A stretch of DNA of 52,283 bases, from NCBI RefSeq assembly GCF_015767245.1, contig NZ_JADOTV010000028.1, positions 1 through 52,283 on the forward strand, read 5' to 3'. Origin of the DNA: Aureivirga sp. CE67. Its GTDB lineage: Bacteria; Bacteroidota; Bacteroidia; Flavobacteriales; Flavobacteriaceae. Shown here piece by piece: positions 34,482 through 43,808 of the stretch. Both the position numbers and the translations under genes were made by a program. Under the pieces are notes generated by a model that was not told the DNA's origin, ran no database searches, and saw only the letters and a list, made by a program, of their open reading frames with translations. The stretch's first letter is position 1. Each line of letters starts with the position of its first letter.

Positions 34482-36101
34482 TTACTTCACAGGAAGTTTC
34501 TTTACATTTTTCAATACCAATAAATTAATTGGATTAATTCCTAATCCTTCTACATTCTTCTGAGAAAAACGAATTACTTCATCATAATACAAAGGAATCA
34601 CTGGAGCATCTTTCATCATCAAACTATCCATTTTTTGATACAAATCATATCTTTTCGAATTATCTACTGTAGAAATTGCTTCCGTATAAATCGCATCAAA
34701 TTCAGTATTTTTATAGTGCGTATAATTAGGTCCATTTGGCGCAAAATTCCCACCATAAAACAAAGAAAGATAATTCTCCGCATCTGGATAATCTGCGACC
34801 CAACTAGCTCTAAAAATTTCATATTTCCCATTTGCTTTCCCATCTCTCAAAGCTGAAGGAGGTACAACATCTACAGCAACCTGAATTCCGATTTTCTCAA
34901 TTTCGCGCTGAATAAATTCACACAAATCCAAATATTGACTATTTGTTGTTATACGAACTTTCGGATTCAAATTATTGGTTTTCTTTTTATATTCTTCCAC
35001 ATATTTTAGCGCAAGATCTTTATCATAATAAATAAATTTCTCTCCAGAATAAGAAGGTAAACCTTTCGGAATCATTCCACTTTCTGCTGGATAACCAATA
35101 TTATTTCTCAAATATTTCAACATCTTTTTTCGATCAAAACCAAAATTCATTGCTTTTCTAATCAATAAAGAATGTGTAGGATTTTCATTCGGAACATCCA
35201 TATAAATCCCTAGATATTCTGTATTTAAATACGGACTTTTTACCATATTTACTTTTCCTTCATATCTATTCTGTAAAGTTCCTTCAAAAGTCAAAAGTTC
35301 ATCTTTATACGAAGGAGCAATTCCAGAAAGAAAATCAATATTTCCTTCTACAAACTGCATAAACTCACTTTGTTTATCTGGTAAAAAAGTAATCGCAACA
35401 GCTTCCAAATGCGGCAACTTCTCTCCTTCTCTATTCACCTCATGATAATTATTATTTTTCCTAAAAATCAATTTGATATTTTCTACCCAAAGTTTAAAAT
35501 AAAAAGGTCCAGTTCCAATCGGATGATCTCGAAAAGAATGTTCTTTATTTTCTACTATTTCTTTAGGAACAACAGAACAATATCGCATTGAAAGTAAACC
35601 TAAAAAAGGCGGAAATGGATTTTTTAATTTGATAATGAAAGTAGTATCATTTTCAGCTTTGTATTCTGAAACATTTTTCATTACCCATCTTCCAGGAGAG
35701 GCAACTTTTTTGGAAGTTAATCTATCAAAACTATAAACAAAATCTTTAGCATTTACAGCTCTTGTACTATCTTTTCCAAATAAAATATGTTTATGAAAAA
35801 ACACATCTTCTCGAAGTGTAAAAGTATATTCTAATCCATCTTCAGAAATTTCCCATTTTTTTGCAATATCTGGTCGAACATGCAAACTATCATCTAGTTG
35901 AACCAAACCATTAAACAATTGATTTGTTGCCCAAACATTAGCTAAATTCTTCGCAAAAGCTGGATCAAGAGAAGAAATATTTGAATGTTCGTTGTATCTA
36001 AAAACCTCCAAACTCTTTTTCTTTTCTTTTTCAGAAACACAAGAATTTAAACCAAAAAGCAAAAAAATTAAAAGTAAATATCTAAAGTAATTCCCAATCA
36101 T
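34482..36101 (-). CDS. Peptide ABC-transporter substrate-binding lipoprotein (SBP family 5), 539 aa
   Basis: Solute-binding protein of the DppA/OppA type. The lipobox FGLNSC (Cys21) is followed by a family 5 fold: SLDPAFAKNLANVWATNQLFNGL, a TFTLREDVFFH strand, KDFVYSFDRL, and near the end VIPLYYDEVIRFS. The start at ATG 36101 gives a proper lipoprotein signal; an upstream TTG adds only four residues. It overlaps the upstream ABM-domain gene by 20 bp. No permease or ATPase genes are adjacent, so it either works with a transporter encoded elsewhere or has another binding role. Confidence 0.88.
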   Translation of the reverse strand: MIGNYFRYLLLIFLLFGLNSCVSEKEKKKSLEVFRYNEHSNISSLDPAFAKNLANVWATNQLFNGLVQLDDSLHVRPDIAKKWEISEDGLEYTFTLREDVFFHKHILFGKDSTRAVNAKDFVYSFDRLTSKKVASPGRWVMKNVSEYKAENDTTFIIKLKNPFPPFLGLLSMRYCSVVPKEIVENKEHSFRDHPIGTGPFYFKLWVENIKLIFRKNNNYHEVNREGEKLPHLEAVAITFLPDKQSEFMQFVEGNIDFLSGIAPSYKDELLTFEGTLQNRYEGKVNMVKSPYLNTEYLGIYMDVPNENPTHSLLIRKAMNFGFDRKKMLKYLRNNIGYPAESGMIPKGLPSYSGEKFIYYDKDLALKYVEEYKKKTNNLNPKVRITTNSQYLDLCEFIQREIEKIGIQVAVDVVPPSALRDGKANGKYEIFRASWVADYPDAENYLSLFYGGNFAPNGPNYTHYKNTEFDAIYTEAISTVDNSKRYDLYQKMDSLMMKDAPVIPLYYDEVIRFSQKNVEGLGINPINLLVLKNVKKLPVK

Positions 36102-36405
36102 ATGATTTTTCAATTTTACAAATTCTCAAACTGTAATTTTTATACCATTTCGCTTTTCCATCAGCTATTGCCTTCTGATGTCTTGGATTGTTTTTCCAAT
36201 TTTTGATATCTTCTAAAGTTTCCCAATAAGAAATGGTAATTCGTTTTTCATCTTTACCAAAATCCAAACCAAGAAAACCATTTTGTTTGTGAACTAAATT
36301 TTCTATTTCTACAGCCATCTTTTGATAACCTTCTTCATCAAAATCAGTTCTTTCAGAAACAAAAATTACGGCATAACAATTTGTAAAATCTTTTGTTTTT
36401 TTCAT
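36082..36405 (-). CDS. Antibiotic-biosynthesis-monooxygenase (ABM) domain protein, 107 aa
   Basis: Small ferredoxin-like alpha/beta protein of the ABM superfamily. The core reads YAVIFVSERTDFDEEGYQ, GFLGLDFG, ITISYWETLEDIKNWKNNP and RHQKAIADGKAKWY, as in the stress-linked ABM proteins of many bacteria. Despite the name, these commonly have unknown or haem/quinone-related activities. The ATG at 36405 is chosen over an upstream frame extension that adds 13 hydrophobic residues running into the terminator hairpin. Its end overlaps the start of the SBP lipoprotein gene. Confidence 0.78.
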   Translation of the reverse strand: MKKTKDFTNCYAVIFVSERTDFDEEGYQKMAVEIENLVHKQNGFLGLDFGKDEKRITISYWETLEDIKNWKNNPRHQKAIADGKAKWYKNYSLRICKIEKSYDWELL

Positions 36406-36417
36406 TGTAAAAAAATA

Positions 36418-36449
36418 AAAAGCTTGAAAAAAAGTAATTTTCAAGCTTT
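36418..36449 (-). terminator. Terminator after the duplicated-domain lipoprotein gene
   Basis: AAAGCTTGAAAA and TTTTCAAGCTTT form a 12-bp stem. On the minus strand it is followed by a T-rich tail. Confidence 0.78.
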
Positions 36450-36456
36450 AAGTATG

Positions 36457-37404
36457 TTATAATTGTCTAGTGAAACTTCCGAATGTATAATCCGTATCAA
36501 ACGGCCAAGCATCCGCATTTCCGTTAAACACTAATTCTGTGATCACAATTGTGTGTGTAAGTTCACTTCCGCTTACTGTTGTAACAACATTTACTTTCCC
36601 TGCTGATCCTTCCCAGTTTTTAATAATTTCTGGTGTAGTTGGCGGAATTCCAGCACAAAAATATTCTCCAGAATCTACTTCTGTTGCAAACAATCTATAA
36701 TTCACAAAAATATCTGAATTATCTTCTAAATCAATTTCTACAGTTCCTGCTGTTGTTGGCAAAATAGAAGGATTGATATTAATTCCCATCGCTTCGTTTT
36801 CTTGTTCATTTACTCTGTGCAATGTAAATTCATTACAAACTCCCACAACATCTGTAAAATTAAATAAAGAAGGAATATAAGTACTGTTATAAGGCGTAGT
36901 AAACTTTCCGTAATAATATTCGCTAAACTGTAAAGTCTCTCCGTTACTTTCTAAAGTATAATTATTGATTATAATATTATGCTCAAAAGCCGTAGTATCT
37001 GTCGGTTCGTCTTCATCAACAATTGCAATATTTTTCACATTTACAATTCCATCAACTCCAACCCAGTTTCTAGCAGTTCCTGGCGCTGTTGGCGGAACAT
37101 TTGAACAGAAATAATTATTATCTACAGGATCTGAAAACAACCTGTAGTTTGAAGTAATATTTCCTGTTTCAGATATATTTACTGGAGTAACCTCAGCAGT
37201 ACTATTTCTAATTTGATTATCTGTCAAAGTTAAAATCAAAGATTCTACTTTGCTTGTATTTTCTTTATGCAAGACAAAAAGATTATCTCCATCATTACAA
37301 TAATTGATTGTTTCTGTAAAATCAAAACTTGGCTCACTGAAATCCCCGTCATCACAAGAAAGAGCTAAAACTCCAAGACCTAATAGTAAAAGATATTTCC
37401 TCAT
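36457..37404 (-). CDS. Lipoprotein with an internal domain duplication, 315 aa
   Basis: The lipobox LALSC (Cys17) is followed by DDGD, an acidic export signal predicting surface exposure. The mature protein is two copies of one domain of about 140 residues. The paired landmarks are FDFTETINYC and FNFTDVVGVC, then NYRLFSDPVDNNYFC and NYRLFATEVDSGEYFC, then VPPTAPGTARNW and IPPTTPEIIKNW, and finally a closing strand ending GKFTTPY and GSFTRQL. Each copy keeps two cysteines at equivalent places, suggesting one disulfide per domain. Function unknown. It is divergent from the cysteine desulfurase gene, and each has its own -7 box. Confidence 0.75.
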   Translation of the reverse strand: MRKYLLLLGLGVLALSCDDGDFSEPSFDFTETINYCNDGDNLFVLHKENTSKVESLILTLTDNQIRNSTAEVTPVNISETGNITSNYRLFSDPVDNNYFCSNVPPTAPGTARNWVGVDGIVNVKNIAIVDEDEPTDTTAFEHNIIINNYTLESNGETLQFSEYYYGKFTTPYNSTYIPSLFNFTDVVGVCNEFTLHRVNEQENEAMGININPSILPTTAGTVEIDLEDNSDIFVNYRLFATEVDSGEYFCAGIPPTTPEIIKNWEGSAGKVNVVTTVSGSELTHTIVITELVFNGNADAWPFDTDYTFGSFTRQL

Positions 37405-37425
37405 ATTTTTTTCTTTATTCTAAAA

Positions 37426-37433
37426 CAAATGTA
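37426..37433 (-). promoter_or_regulatory. Candidate -7 box (TACATTTG) of the lipoprotein gene
   Basis: A perfect TAnnTTTG on the minus strand, 22 bp upstream of the ATG at 37404. Confidence 0.5.
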
Positions 37434-37465
37434 CACACTTTAAACGAAGTTTTCTAGAGATTTTC

Positions 37466-37473
37466 TACTTTTG
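37466..37473 (+). promoter_or_regulatory. Candidate -7 box (TACTTTTG) of the cysteine desulfurase gene
   Basis: A perfect TAnnTTTG followed by C, 23 bp before the ATG at 37497. No clear -33 TTG. Confidence 0.5.
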
Positions 37474-37496
37474 CACAGAAAATAATCCATAAAAAA

Positions 37497-38639
37497 ATGA
37501 ACGCAAACACAATATATTTCGATAATGCGGCTACTACTCCTATAGATAAGCAAGTTGCAGAAGTAGTTTTTGAATCTATGCAAACGATTTACGGTAATCC
37601 ATCTTCTAGTCATGGAGTTGGACGAAAGGCGAAATCTTTAGTAGAAAAGGTTCGAAAGACGATTGCGAAATATTTGAATGTTACTTCTAGTGAAATTATT
37701 TTCACTGCTGGAGGTAGTGAAGCTGATAATTTAATTTTAAGAAATGCTGTTGTAAACCTTGGAGTAAAAACTATTATTTCAAGTAAAATTGAACATCATG
37801 CAGTTTTAAATACGGTAAAAGATTTACAAAAAGAATTTGATGTACAATTACTTTTTGTTGATGTGGACGAAAATGGAGATATTGATTTAAAGCATTTAAG
37901 AAAACTTCTTTCTGAAAATGAAAATGTTTTAGTGACTTTAATGTACATCAATAATGAAATTGGAAATATTATTCCAGCAGATGATATTTGTCGTCTTTGT
38001 CAAGAATACAATGCACTTTTTCATTCGGATACTGTACAAGCAATCGGGCATTACACATTAGATTTACAAAAAACTCCAATAGATTTTATCACAGCAAGTG
38101 CACATAAATTTCATGGTCCAAAAGGAGTTGGTTTTGCTTATTTCAAAAAAGGTTTTGGAGTAAAACCAATGCTAATTGGTGGTGAACAAGAAAAAGGTGC
38201 TAGAGCTGGAACAGAAAATGTACACAGCATTCTTGGAATGGGAAAAGCGATGGAAATAGCTTATGAAAACTTAGAAGAAGATCATGATTATATTTTAGGT
38301 TTAAAAAAGTATTTCATTGAGAAATTAAACGAAAATTTTGAAAATATAGATTTCAACGGAACTTCTGGAGATTTAGAAAAAAGTAGTTATATCACTACAA
38401 GTGTTCGTTTTCCAAAAGAAGATCCAATGTTTTTATTCAGTATGGACTTAAAAGGTGTTGCAGTTTCTGGAGGAAGTGCTTGTCAAAGTGGAAGCAACAA
38501 AGGTTCTCATGTTTTAAACACAATTCTACCTAAATCTGAAGAAAACAAAACTTCTGTGCGTTTTTCTTTCAGTAAATTTAATACTAAAGAAGAAATAGAT
38601 AAAGTAATAGAAATTCTAAAAGGGATTTTGAATAAATAA
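37497..38639 (+). CDS. Cysteine desulfurase (IscS/NifS family), 380 aa
   Basis: PLP enzyme taking sulfur from cysteine for iron-sulfur clusters, tRNA thiolation or cofactors. Visible are the N-terminal YFDNAATTP, the PLP lysine K204 in SAHKFHGPKG, the histidine pair IEHHAVLNT (about 99-100), and the catalytic cysteine C329 in SGGSACQSGS. The long loop around the cysteine marks group I (IscS/NifS) rather than SufS. No isc genes are adjacent, so the sulfur acceptor is unknown. Ends at a strong terminator. Confidence 0.93.
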   Translation: MNANTIYFDNAATTPIDKQVAEVVFESMQTIYGNPSSSHGVGRKAKSLVEKVRKTIAKYLNVTSSEIIFTAGGSEADNLILRNAVVNLGVKTIISSKIEHHAVLNTVKDLQKEFDVQLLFVDVDENGDIDLKHLRKLLSENENVLVTLMYINNEIGNIIPADDICRLCQEYNALFHSDTVQAIGHYTLDLQKTPIDFITASAHKFHGPKGVGFAYFKKGFGVKPMLIGGEQEKGARAGTENVHSILGMGKAMEIAYENLEEDHDYILGLKKYFIEKLNENFENIDFNGTSGDLEKSSYITTSVRFPKEDPMFLFSMDLKGVAVSGGSACQSGSNKGSHVLNTILPKSEENKTSVRFSFSKFNTKEEIDKVIEILKGILNK

Positions 38640-38649
38640 TTTCATAACA

Positions 38650-38679
38650 AAAAACCTCTTCAAATTTGAAGAGGTTTTT
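38650..38679. terminator. Perfect bidirectional terminator
   Basis: A 30-bp perfect palindrome (arms of 15 bp, core CTTCAAATTTGAAG) with A-rich and T-rich ends. It lies between the convergent cysteine desulfurase and DUF58 genes. Confidence 0.88.
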
Positions 38680-38685
38680 GTTTTA

Positions 38686-40017
38686 TTATATCAATCCTTT
38701 CGCTTTAAATTGATGATATTTATTAATCACATTTACAGATAATTCAGAAGGGTTTGTCAGAAGGGTTTTTATTCCTGACTTTTCTAATTCTTTTACGATT
38801 AATCTTTTCTCATAATCAAATTTTTCTGCAATTGTCTTTTCATAAATGTCGCTCACCGTTTCTGCTTTGGAATTAATTTTCTCATTCAATTCTGAATTTT
38901 TAAAGAAAACCACCAACAATAAATGTTTTTTAGCCAAAGCAGTAATAAAAGGCATCTGACGTTTTAAACTTGTTTGGTGTTCAAAATTCGTATACAAAAT
39001 CAATAAACTTCTTTGTGTAATTTTCTTTCGAATCATATTGTATAAAACACCAAAATTCGATTCAGAGAAATCTGTATCTAAATTATACAAAGCTTCATTT
39101 ATGGTATTCAGATGCGTTTTCTTTTGACTTGCAGGAATAATTGTTTCAATTGTATTTGAAAAAGTAATCAATCCTGTTTTATCTCCTTTTATAATTCCAA
39201 CATTTGAAAATGCTAAAGTTGAATTAATCGCATAATCAATCAATTTTAATCCATCAAAAGGCATTTTCATCGATCTTCCCATATCAATCAGAGAATAAAT
39301 TGGTTGTGCTCGCTCATCTTGATATTGATTTACCATAATTTGCGCTCTTTTCGCCGTTGCCTTCCAATTGATTGTTCTTGCATCATCTCCATCTGTATAT
39401 TCTTTGATTTTTTCAAATTCCATCGTATGCCCTATTCTTCTGATTTTTTTCAAACCAAATTCATGCAAACGATTACTCATTGCTAAGAAAGAATATTTTT
39501 GCATCTGAATATACGAAGGATAAACACAAACAGATCTTTGTGCATCAAAAAGATATTTTCTAGAAAAAATTCTTAAAAAAGAAGAAGCAAAAACTAGAAT
39601 ATTTCCAAATTCATATCCTCCTCTTTCTGTTGGTCGTAATTGATATTCAAAAGACTTTTTACTATGCTGCGCTATAGTAGATTTATAATTAAAATCTCTT
39701 TTTTGAAACTGAATAGGAATTTCATCTATAACTTTAATATCTAAAGACATTCCGTAATTATTTTCAAGCTGAATAACGATATTATTTTCATCTGAATTTG
39801 ATAATTTATCGTTTACAGTTCTTGAAGCAGAAAACCCGTTTTTCAATCTAAATAATAGAAAAATATCTAAAATAGAGAAAAAGACAAAAGCCCAAACTAC
39901 AATCCAAGACAATTTTGCAAGAAAAGGCACCCATTTTCCTACAAGAAAAATGAGCGAAATCCCAGAGATATAAAGAAAAAACCTATTATGAATATATAAA
40001 CTTTTAAAAAAATTCAT
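38686..40017 (-). CDS. DUF58 (vWA-like) protein of the MoxR cluster, 443 aa
   Basis: Two N-terminal membrane helices (about 11-28 and 32-51) are followed by a beta-rich region and the DUF58 domain. The DUF58 signature FEKIKEYTDGDDARTINWKA is visible, then a von Willebrand A-like fold with a MIDAS-type DMGRSM motif. In other bacteria MoxR AAA+ ATPases act with vWA proteins to mature or assemble protein complexes. It follows moxR with no gap (stop and start adjacent). It is last in a six-gene unit and ends at the terminator at 38650. Confidence 0.88.
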   Translation of the reverse strand: MNFFKSLYIHNRFFLYISGISLIFLVGKWVPFLAKLSWIVVWAFVFFSILDIFLLFRLKNGFSASRTVNDKLSNSDENNIVIQLENNYGMSLDIKVIDEIPIQFQKRDFNYKSTIAQHSKKSFEYQLRPTERGGYEFGNILVFASSFLRIFSRKYLFDAQRSVCVYPSYIQMQKYSFLAMSNRLHEFGLKKIRRIGHTMEFEKIKEYTDGDDARTINWKATAKRAQIMVNQYQDERAQPIYSLIDMGRSMKMPFDGLKLIDYAINSTLAFSNVGIIKGDKTGLITFSNTIETIIPASQKKTHLNTINEALYNLDTDFSESNFGVLYNMIRKKITQRSLLILYTNFEHQTSLKRQMPFITALAKKHLLLVVFFKNSELNEKINSKAETVSDIYEKTIAEKFDYEKRLIVKELEKSGIKTLLTNPSELSVNVINKYHQFKAKGLI

Positions 40018-41004
40018 CTATCTAGGTACTTCTACTGATTGTACAATCATTTCAATAACTTTATCAGCTGTCATTCCTTCCATTTCTTTTTCTGGCGTCA
40101 AAATAATTCTATGTCTTAACACTGCAGGAATTACTTTTTTCACATCATCTGGCGTTACGAAATCTCTTCCTTTTATAGCTGCTGAAGCTTTTGATGCTTG
40201 TAAAATAGCTAAACTTGCTCTTGGCGAACCTCCTAAACTTAAATACTGGTGCGTTCTTGTTTTAGAAATAATTTCGACGATATAAGCGAACAACTTTTCA
40301 TTTACAATAATATCATTTAAACTTTCTTTGATCTCTTTTAATTCCGACTCGCTAATGATACTTTCTACATAAGATTCTTGTTTCTTTCCTTTACGCTCAT
40401 TATGCATTTGTAGAATCTTAATTTCATTTTCTACAGAAGGATATTCTACCATAATTTTAAATAAAAATCTATCTAACTGTGCTTCTGGTAAAGCATAAGT
40501 TCCTTCTTGCTCAATTGGATTTTGAGTTGCAAGAACCATAAATGGAGATTGCATATTATAGGTAATTCCATCTACTGTAATTTGCTTTTCTTCCATTACC
40601 TCAAAAAGAGCAGATTGTGTTTTTGCAGGAGCTCGGTTAATCTCGTCAATTAAAACTAAATTAGAAAAAATTGGCCCAGGTTTGAATTCAAAATTTGTTG
40701 TACTCATATTCAACACCGAAGTTCCAATTACATCCGACGGCATTAAATCTGGTGTAAATTGAATTCTATTAAACTCTGTAGCAATTGTTTTTGCAAGCAT
40801 TTTTGCAGTTACTGTTTTTGCTATACCTGGCACTCCTTCTATTAGCACATGTCCATCAGAAAGTAAAGCAATAATTAAAAACTCAAGAAACTCTTCTTGA
40901 CCAACTAAAACTCTTCCAACTTGATCTTTTATCTTTTCGATTGCATTTTTCAATGATTCTAAATCAACTCTACTTTCAAAACTTATTTCTTTATTTTCTT
41001 CCAT
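40018..41004 (-). CDS. MoxR-family AAA+ ATPase, 328 aa
   Basis: Walker A GVPGIAKT (57-64), Walker B LVLIDEIN (115-122), sensor 1 LATQNPIEQEGTYALPEAQLDRF, and a C-terminal lid with GGSPRASLAILQASKA and DVKKVIPAVLRHRI. All are standard for MoxR ATPases, which act as chaperones for metal-insertion or complex assembly with vWA/DUF58 partners. Overlaps DUF4350 upstream by 14 bp and abuts DUF58 downstream. The client of this cluster is unknown. Confidence 0.94.
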   Translation of the reverse strand: MEENKEISFESRVDLESLKNAIEKIKDQVGRVLVGQEEFLEFLIIALLSDGHVLIEGVPGIAKTVTAKMLAKTIATEFNRIQFTPDLMPSDVIGTSVLNMSTTNFEFKPGPIFSNLVLIDEINRAPAKTQSALFEVMEEKQITVDGITYNMQSPFMVLATQNPIEQEGTYALPEAQLDRFLFKIMVEYPSVENEIKILQMHNERKGKKQESYVESIISESELKEIKESLNDIIVNEKLFAYIVEIISKTRTHQYLSLGGSPRASLAILQASKASAAIKGRDFVTPDDVKKVIPAVLRHRIILTPEKEMEGMTADKVIEMIVQSVEVPR

Positions 41005-42247
41005 AAATATCTTTATTATTAAATTTTTCTATAAACTGATTTATTTTGATCAGTTGGTCTTCTGTTATTATATCTAATGATTCAATATATTCTAAATAGC
41101 TAAAAAGCGTTTTCAATTCTTCTTTATCCGAATTTGATTTGTACGCAAGATCTTCAATAAATTCATTATCAATTCTTGACATATCAACATGATATTTTGT
41201 TCGAACTTGTGTGTAGAAAAAATTAATTTTCTGAAGCGCAATTTCTTTATGCGATTCTTTATTAAAATACATTCCTGCAACAGTATTTACGAATGCAAGT
41301 GTATTATTTTTTACAGGCTCAATTACTGGAACAATCCTCTGCTCTCTTTTTCTTTTAAAAACAATAAAAAACACCACTCCAATTAGAGCTATATAATACG
41401 CCCATTTCAAATTAGAATCATTTAAAATATGTTGCATTGAAGAGGTTGTTGTTGGTTTTCCTATTTTGTAATATTCATCCCAATAAATAATTTCTGGATC
41501 TTTTAAATAAGACAAAACCGAGGCGGTATATTCATAGTTTTTATCTTTTAAAACAAAATAATTCGTAAATGCTTCTGGGAAAGTGTGCAGATAAAAATTA
41601 CCTGAACCAAAAGGAACTTTGATAAAATTAACTTGCTCGTCTTCTCCTTTTGTAGAAACAAATCCTGTTTTTCCAAGAACTGTTGTATTTAAGGTATCAA
41701 TTACAAAGAATTCTTCATTATTATTTTCTCTTTCATAGAAAATGTCTCCTAGTTTGAAATTTTCATTTACAAGAGTATGATATTTTGCATCAAAAACAAT
41801 TCTTTCACCTGTTTCATTTTCTTCTTCTAATATACTTTCAAAATTGGCAACTTCTGTAAAAAACTGTTTTGTATTTACTCTCAGCGTATCAATTTCGATA
41901 TAATTAGACGAAATAAAAACGTCATTTCCTTTATTTACAAAATCAAGAATCTCATCGAATTCATATTCGTCAAAATTCACATAATTATTGATATAAACTA
42001 AAGATCCATTATCTGGATACTCAATATCTGTCAAAAACTCATAGGTAGATCTATTTAAATCCTTAATTTTTGTATTAGGAAAAAGATCTTGTAAATTTTC
42101 TTTTAAGACCTGTGTTCCGTATGGAATTTTATCTTCCCCATAATAAGATTTTGTCCAATCTAATTCTTTTTTCTCATTGGATTTAAACATCACTGCTATT
42201 ACGATAACAACAAGTAATCCGATAATATATATTCTATTTTTACTCAT
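40991..42247 (-). CDS. DUF4350-domain membrane protein, 418 aa
   Basis: An N-terminal membrane helix (7-22), then an extracytoplasmic domain with the DUF4350 features (YGTQVLKENLQDLFPNTKI; VDFVNKGNDVFISSNYIEI-like strand, a glutamine-amidotransferase-like fold without catalytic residues). A second helix (about 280-296) leads to a cytoplasmic helical tail. Both ends agree with members of MoxR clusters in Bacteroidota and Actinobacteria. It shares one base with the DUF4129-like gene stop and overlaps moxR by 14 bp, so the genes are translationally coupled. Confidence 0.85.
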   Translation of the reverse strand: MSKNRIYIIGLLVVIVIAVMFKSNEKKELDWTKSYYGEDKIPYGTQVLKENLQDLFPNTKIKDLNRSTYEFLTDIEYPDNGSLVYINNYVNFDEYEFDEILDFVNKGNDVFISSNYIEIDTLRVNTKQFFTEVANFESILEEENETGERIVFDAKYHTLVNENFKLGDIFYERENNNEEFFVIDTLNTTVLGKTGFVSTKGEDEQVNFIKVPFGSGNFYLHTFPEAFTNYFVLKDKNYEYTASVLSYLKDPEIIYWDEYYKIGKPTTTSSMQHILNDSNLKWAYYIALIGVVFFIVFKRKREQRIVPVIEPVKNNTLAFVNTVAGMYFNKESHKEIALQKINFFYTQVRTKYHVDMSRIDNEFIEDLAYKSNSDKEELKTLFSYLEYIESLDIITEDQLIKINQFIEKFNNKDIYGRK

Positions 42248-42996
42248 TATTTATGCAGGTTTTTGTTTACTTTTTCAAAATTTATAATTAAAGAATGATA
42301 TTCAACTTCTGAAATTTCAAAGTTTCCATACCAAACATGATCATAAAAATCTGTAGCAATTCTAAAATTATTTTTCAAATCTGTATCTGAAATTTCTTTG
42401 AAATAATCTTCATTTGTTTTTTGTTGTGCCCAAATTACTTTATCAGCATCTTGTAGTATCTTTAATAAAAATAAATATTGATAACGGATAGCAAGTCTAT
42501 AATTTCCAGATTTCACAGCATCTTGAATCAACTTCGGTAAATCTGCTTCTTTGATGATTTTTTCTTCTTCTGTAAACGAAATAACTTTTCTGTTTTTTGG
42601 TGCAGATTTTAATGTAAAATATCCTTTTTTGATAAAGAATTTTGTGATAAAAAATAATACAACAATCAAAAGTATATAAGGTAAATATCTAAATATAAAC
42701 TCTAAAACTTTTACAATTGATTCGGCTGTATCTTTCTCAAAAGAGTCAAAAACAAATTGTCTTATTTTTAAAGCTAAATTTCTTTTAAACTCTTCAAAGG
42801 AACTTTCTAAAAGAAAATCTTGATTATAGTTGTAATCTGGATTTGTTCTGTATTTTTCTATATTTTTTGGAGTAAAATTCTTCTGAATTATTGGAGAATT
42901 ATCCTCGTTTAAAATAATATTCTTTTCTTTTTCTTGACCTAACACATTACAAATTGAAAACAGAAATGTGAAGGTTATTATTAATATTTTATTCAA
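42247..42996 (-). CDS. DUF4129-like membrane protein of the MoxR cluster, 249 aa
   Basis: A signal peptide (residues 1-20, ending VLGQ) is followed by a periplasmic helical segment (to about 107) and one membrane helix (YLPYILLIVVLFFITKFF). The C-terminal cytoplasmic helical domain contains KSGNYRLAIRYQYLFLLKIL and TDFYDHVWYGNFEIS, matching DUF4129, whose YRLAIRxLYxxxLxxL helix is diagnostic. It starts 2 bp after the preceding gene and overlaps DUF4350 by 1 bp. A type of structural adaptor is likely, but no activity is known. Confidence 0.82.
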   Translation of the reverse strand: MNKILIITFTFLFSICNVLGQEKEKNIILNEDNSPIIQKNFTPKNIEKYRTNPDYNYNQDFLLESSFEEFKRNLALKIRQFVFDSFEKDTAESIVKVLEFIFRYLPYILLIVVLFFITKFFIKKGYFTLKSAPKNRKVISFTEEEKIIKEADLPKLIQDAVKSGNYRLAIRYQYLFLLKILQDADKVIWAQQKTNEDYFKEISDTDLKNNFRIATDFYDHVWYGNFEISEVEYHSLIINFEKVNKNLHK

Positions 42997-42998
42997 AA

Positions 42999-43808
42999 TT
43001 ATGATCCAATTTTTTCAATTAAACGATTGATTCCTGTTTTATACTTTATTTCATGTAAATCAAAATAAGTGAAAGCAAGCATAAATGTCAAAATAGCATT
43101 TAGAAAGTATGAAGCAATACTTATTAATAAATTTAAAGCAAAATAAAGAGGATCTTCTCCATATTCATATAATCCAGCTCCTTCTTTAATATAGTTATAA
43201 ACAATACTTGGAACAGAGAAAGAAAGTGTAAGTACATAAATAATAAGAAATACTACAATCATAGTTCCAAATGTCACCCACCAATTATCTTTAATCAACT
43301 TAAAACATTCTCCTATAGAATCCGTTACCGATTTATTTTCTATAATCATTATTGGAAAACCCATTGAAAATACAATTGCAAAATAAATTGCAGGAATCAC
43401 AATGATAAAGAAGCTTACAAAAATTATTAAATAGATAATAAAAGATAAACCTATATAACTCCAAAAACGTTTGTAAACACCTCTTCTTAAAAGTTTATAT
43501 TCTACTTTTCCTTCATTTTCATTATATAATCTTAGATAATTTAAAACAGTTCCGGCAGAAAATATATTAACAAAAAAACCTAAGAAATAACCTAAATAAG
43601 ATTCTATTAAAATAACTTCTGTGTAACTTAAAATATCATAATTGGTAGCAGAATACAAAAAAGCAAATTCTACAAAAATTGCTATTGCTATATAAATCCA
43701 TATTATTTTTAAGTAAAAAGAAAAGAAACGCTCTGATTCTTCTCTGATAAACTTAAAAGAATCCGTGATGATATCTCCTAGTTTTCTATATTTATAAAGC
43801 TGCATCAT
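42999..43808 (-). CDS. Polytopic membrane protein of the MoxR cluster, 269 aa
   Basis: About six hydrophobic helices with a short amphipathic N-terminus (YRKLGDIITDSFKFIREE). The general pattern resembles the membrane domain family found with glycerophosphodiester phosphodiesterases (DUF7847-like), including the FPIMIIENKSVTDSIGECFKLIK loop. No catalytic residue is seen. It overlaps the SpoIIM-family gene by 17 bp and is followed at 2 bp by the DUF4129-like gene. It is therefore part of the same complex-forming unit. Confidence 0.75.
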   Translation of the reverse strand: MMQLYKYRKLGDIITDSFKFIREESERFFSFYLKIIWIYIAIAIFVEFAFLYSATNYDILSYTEVILIESYLGYFLGFFVNIFSAGTVLNYLRLYNENEGKVEYKLLRRGVYKRFWSYIGLSFIIYLIIFVSFFIIVIPAIYFAIVFSMGFPIMIIENKSVTDSIGECFKLIKDNWWVTFGTMIVVFLIIYVLTLSFSVPSIVYNYIKEGAGLYEYGEDPLYFALNLLISIASYFLNAILTFMLAFTYFDLHEIKYKTGINRLIEKIGS

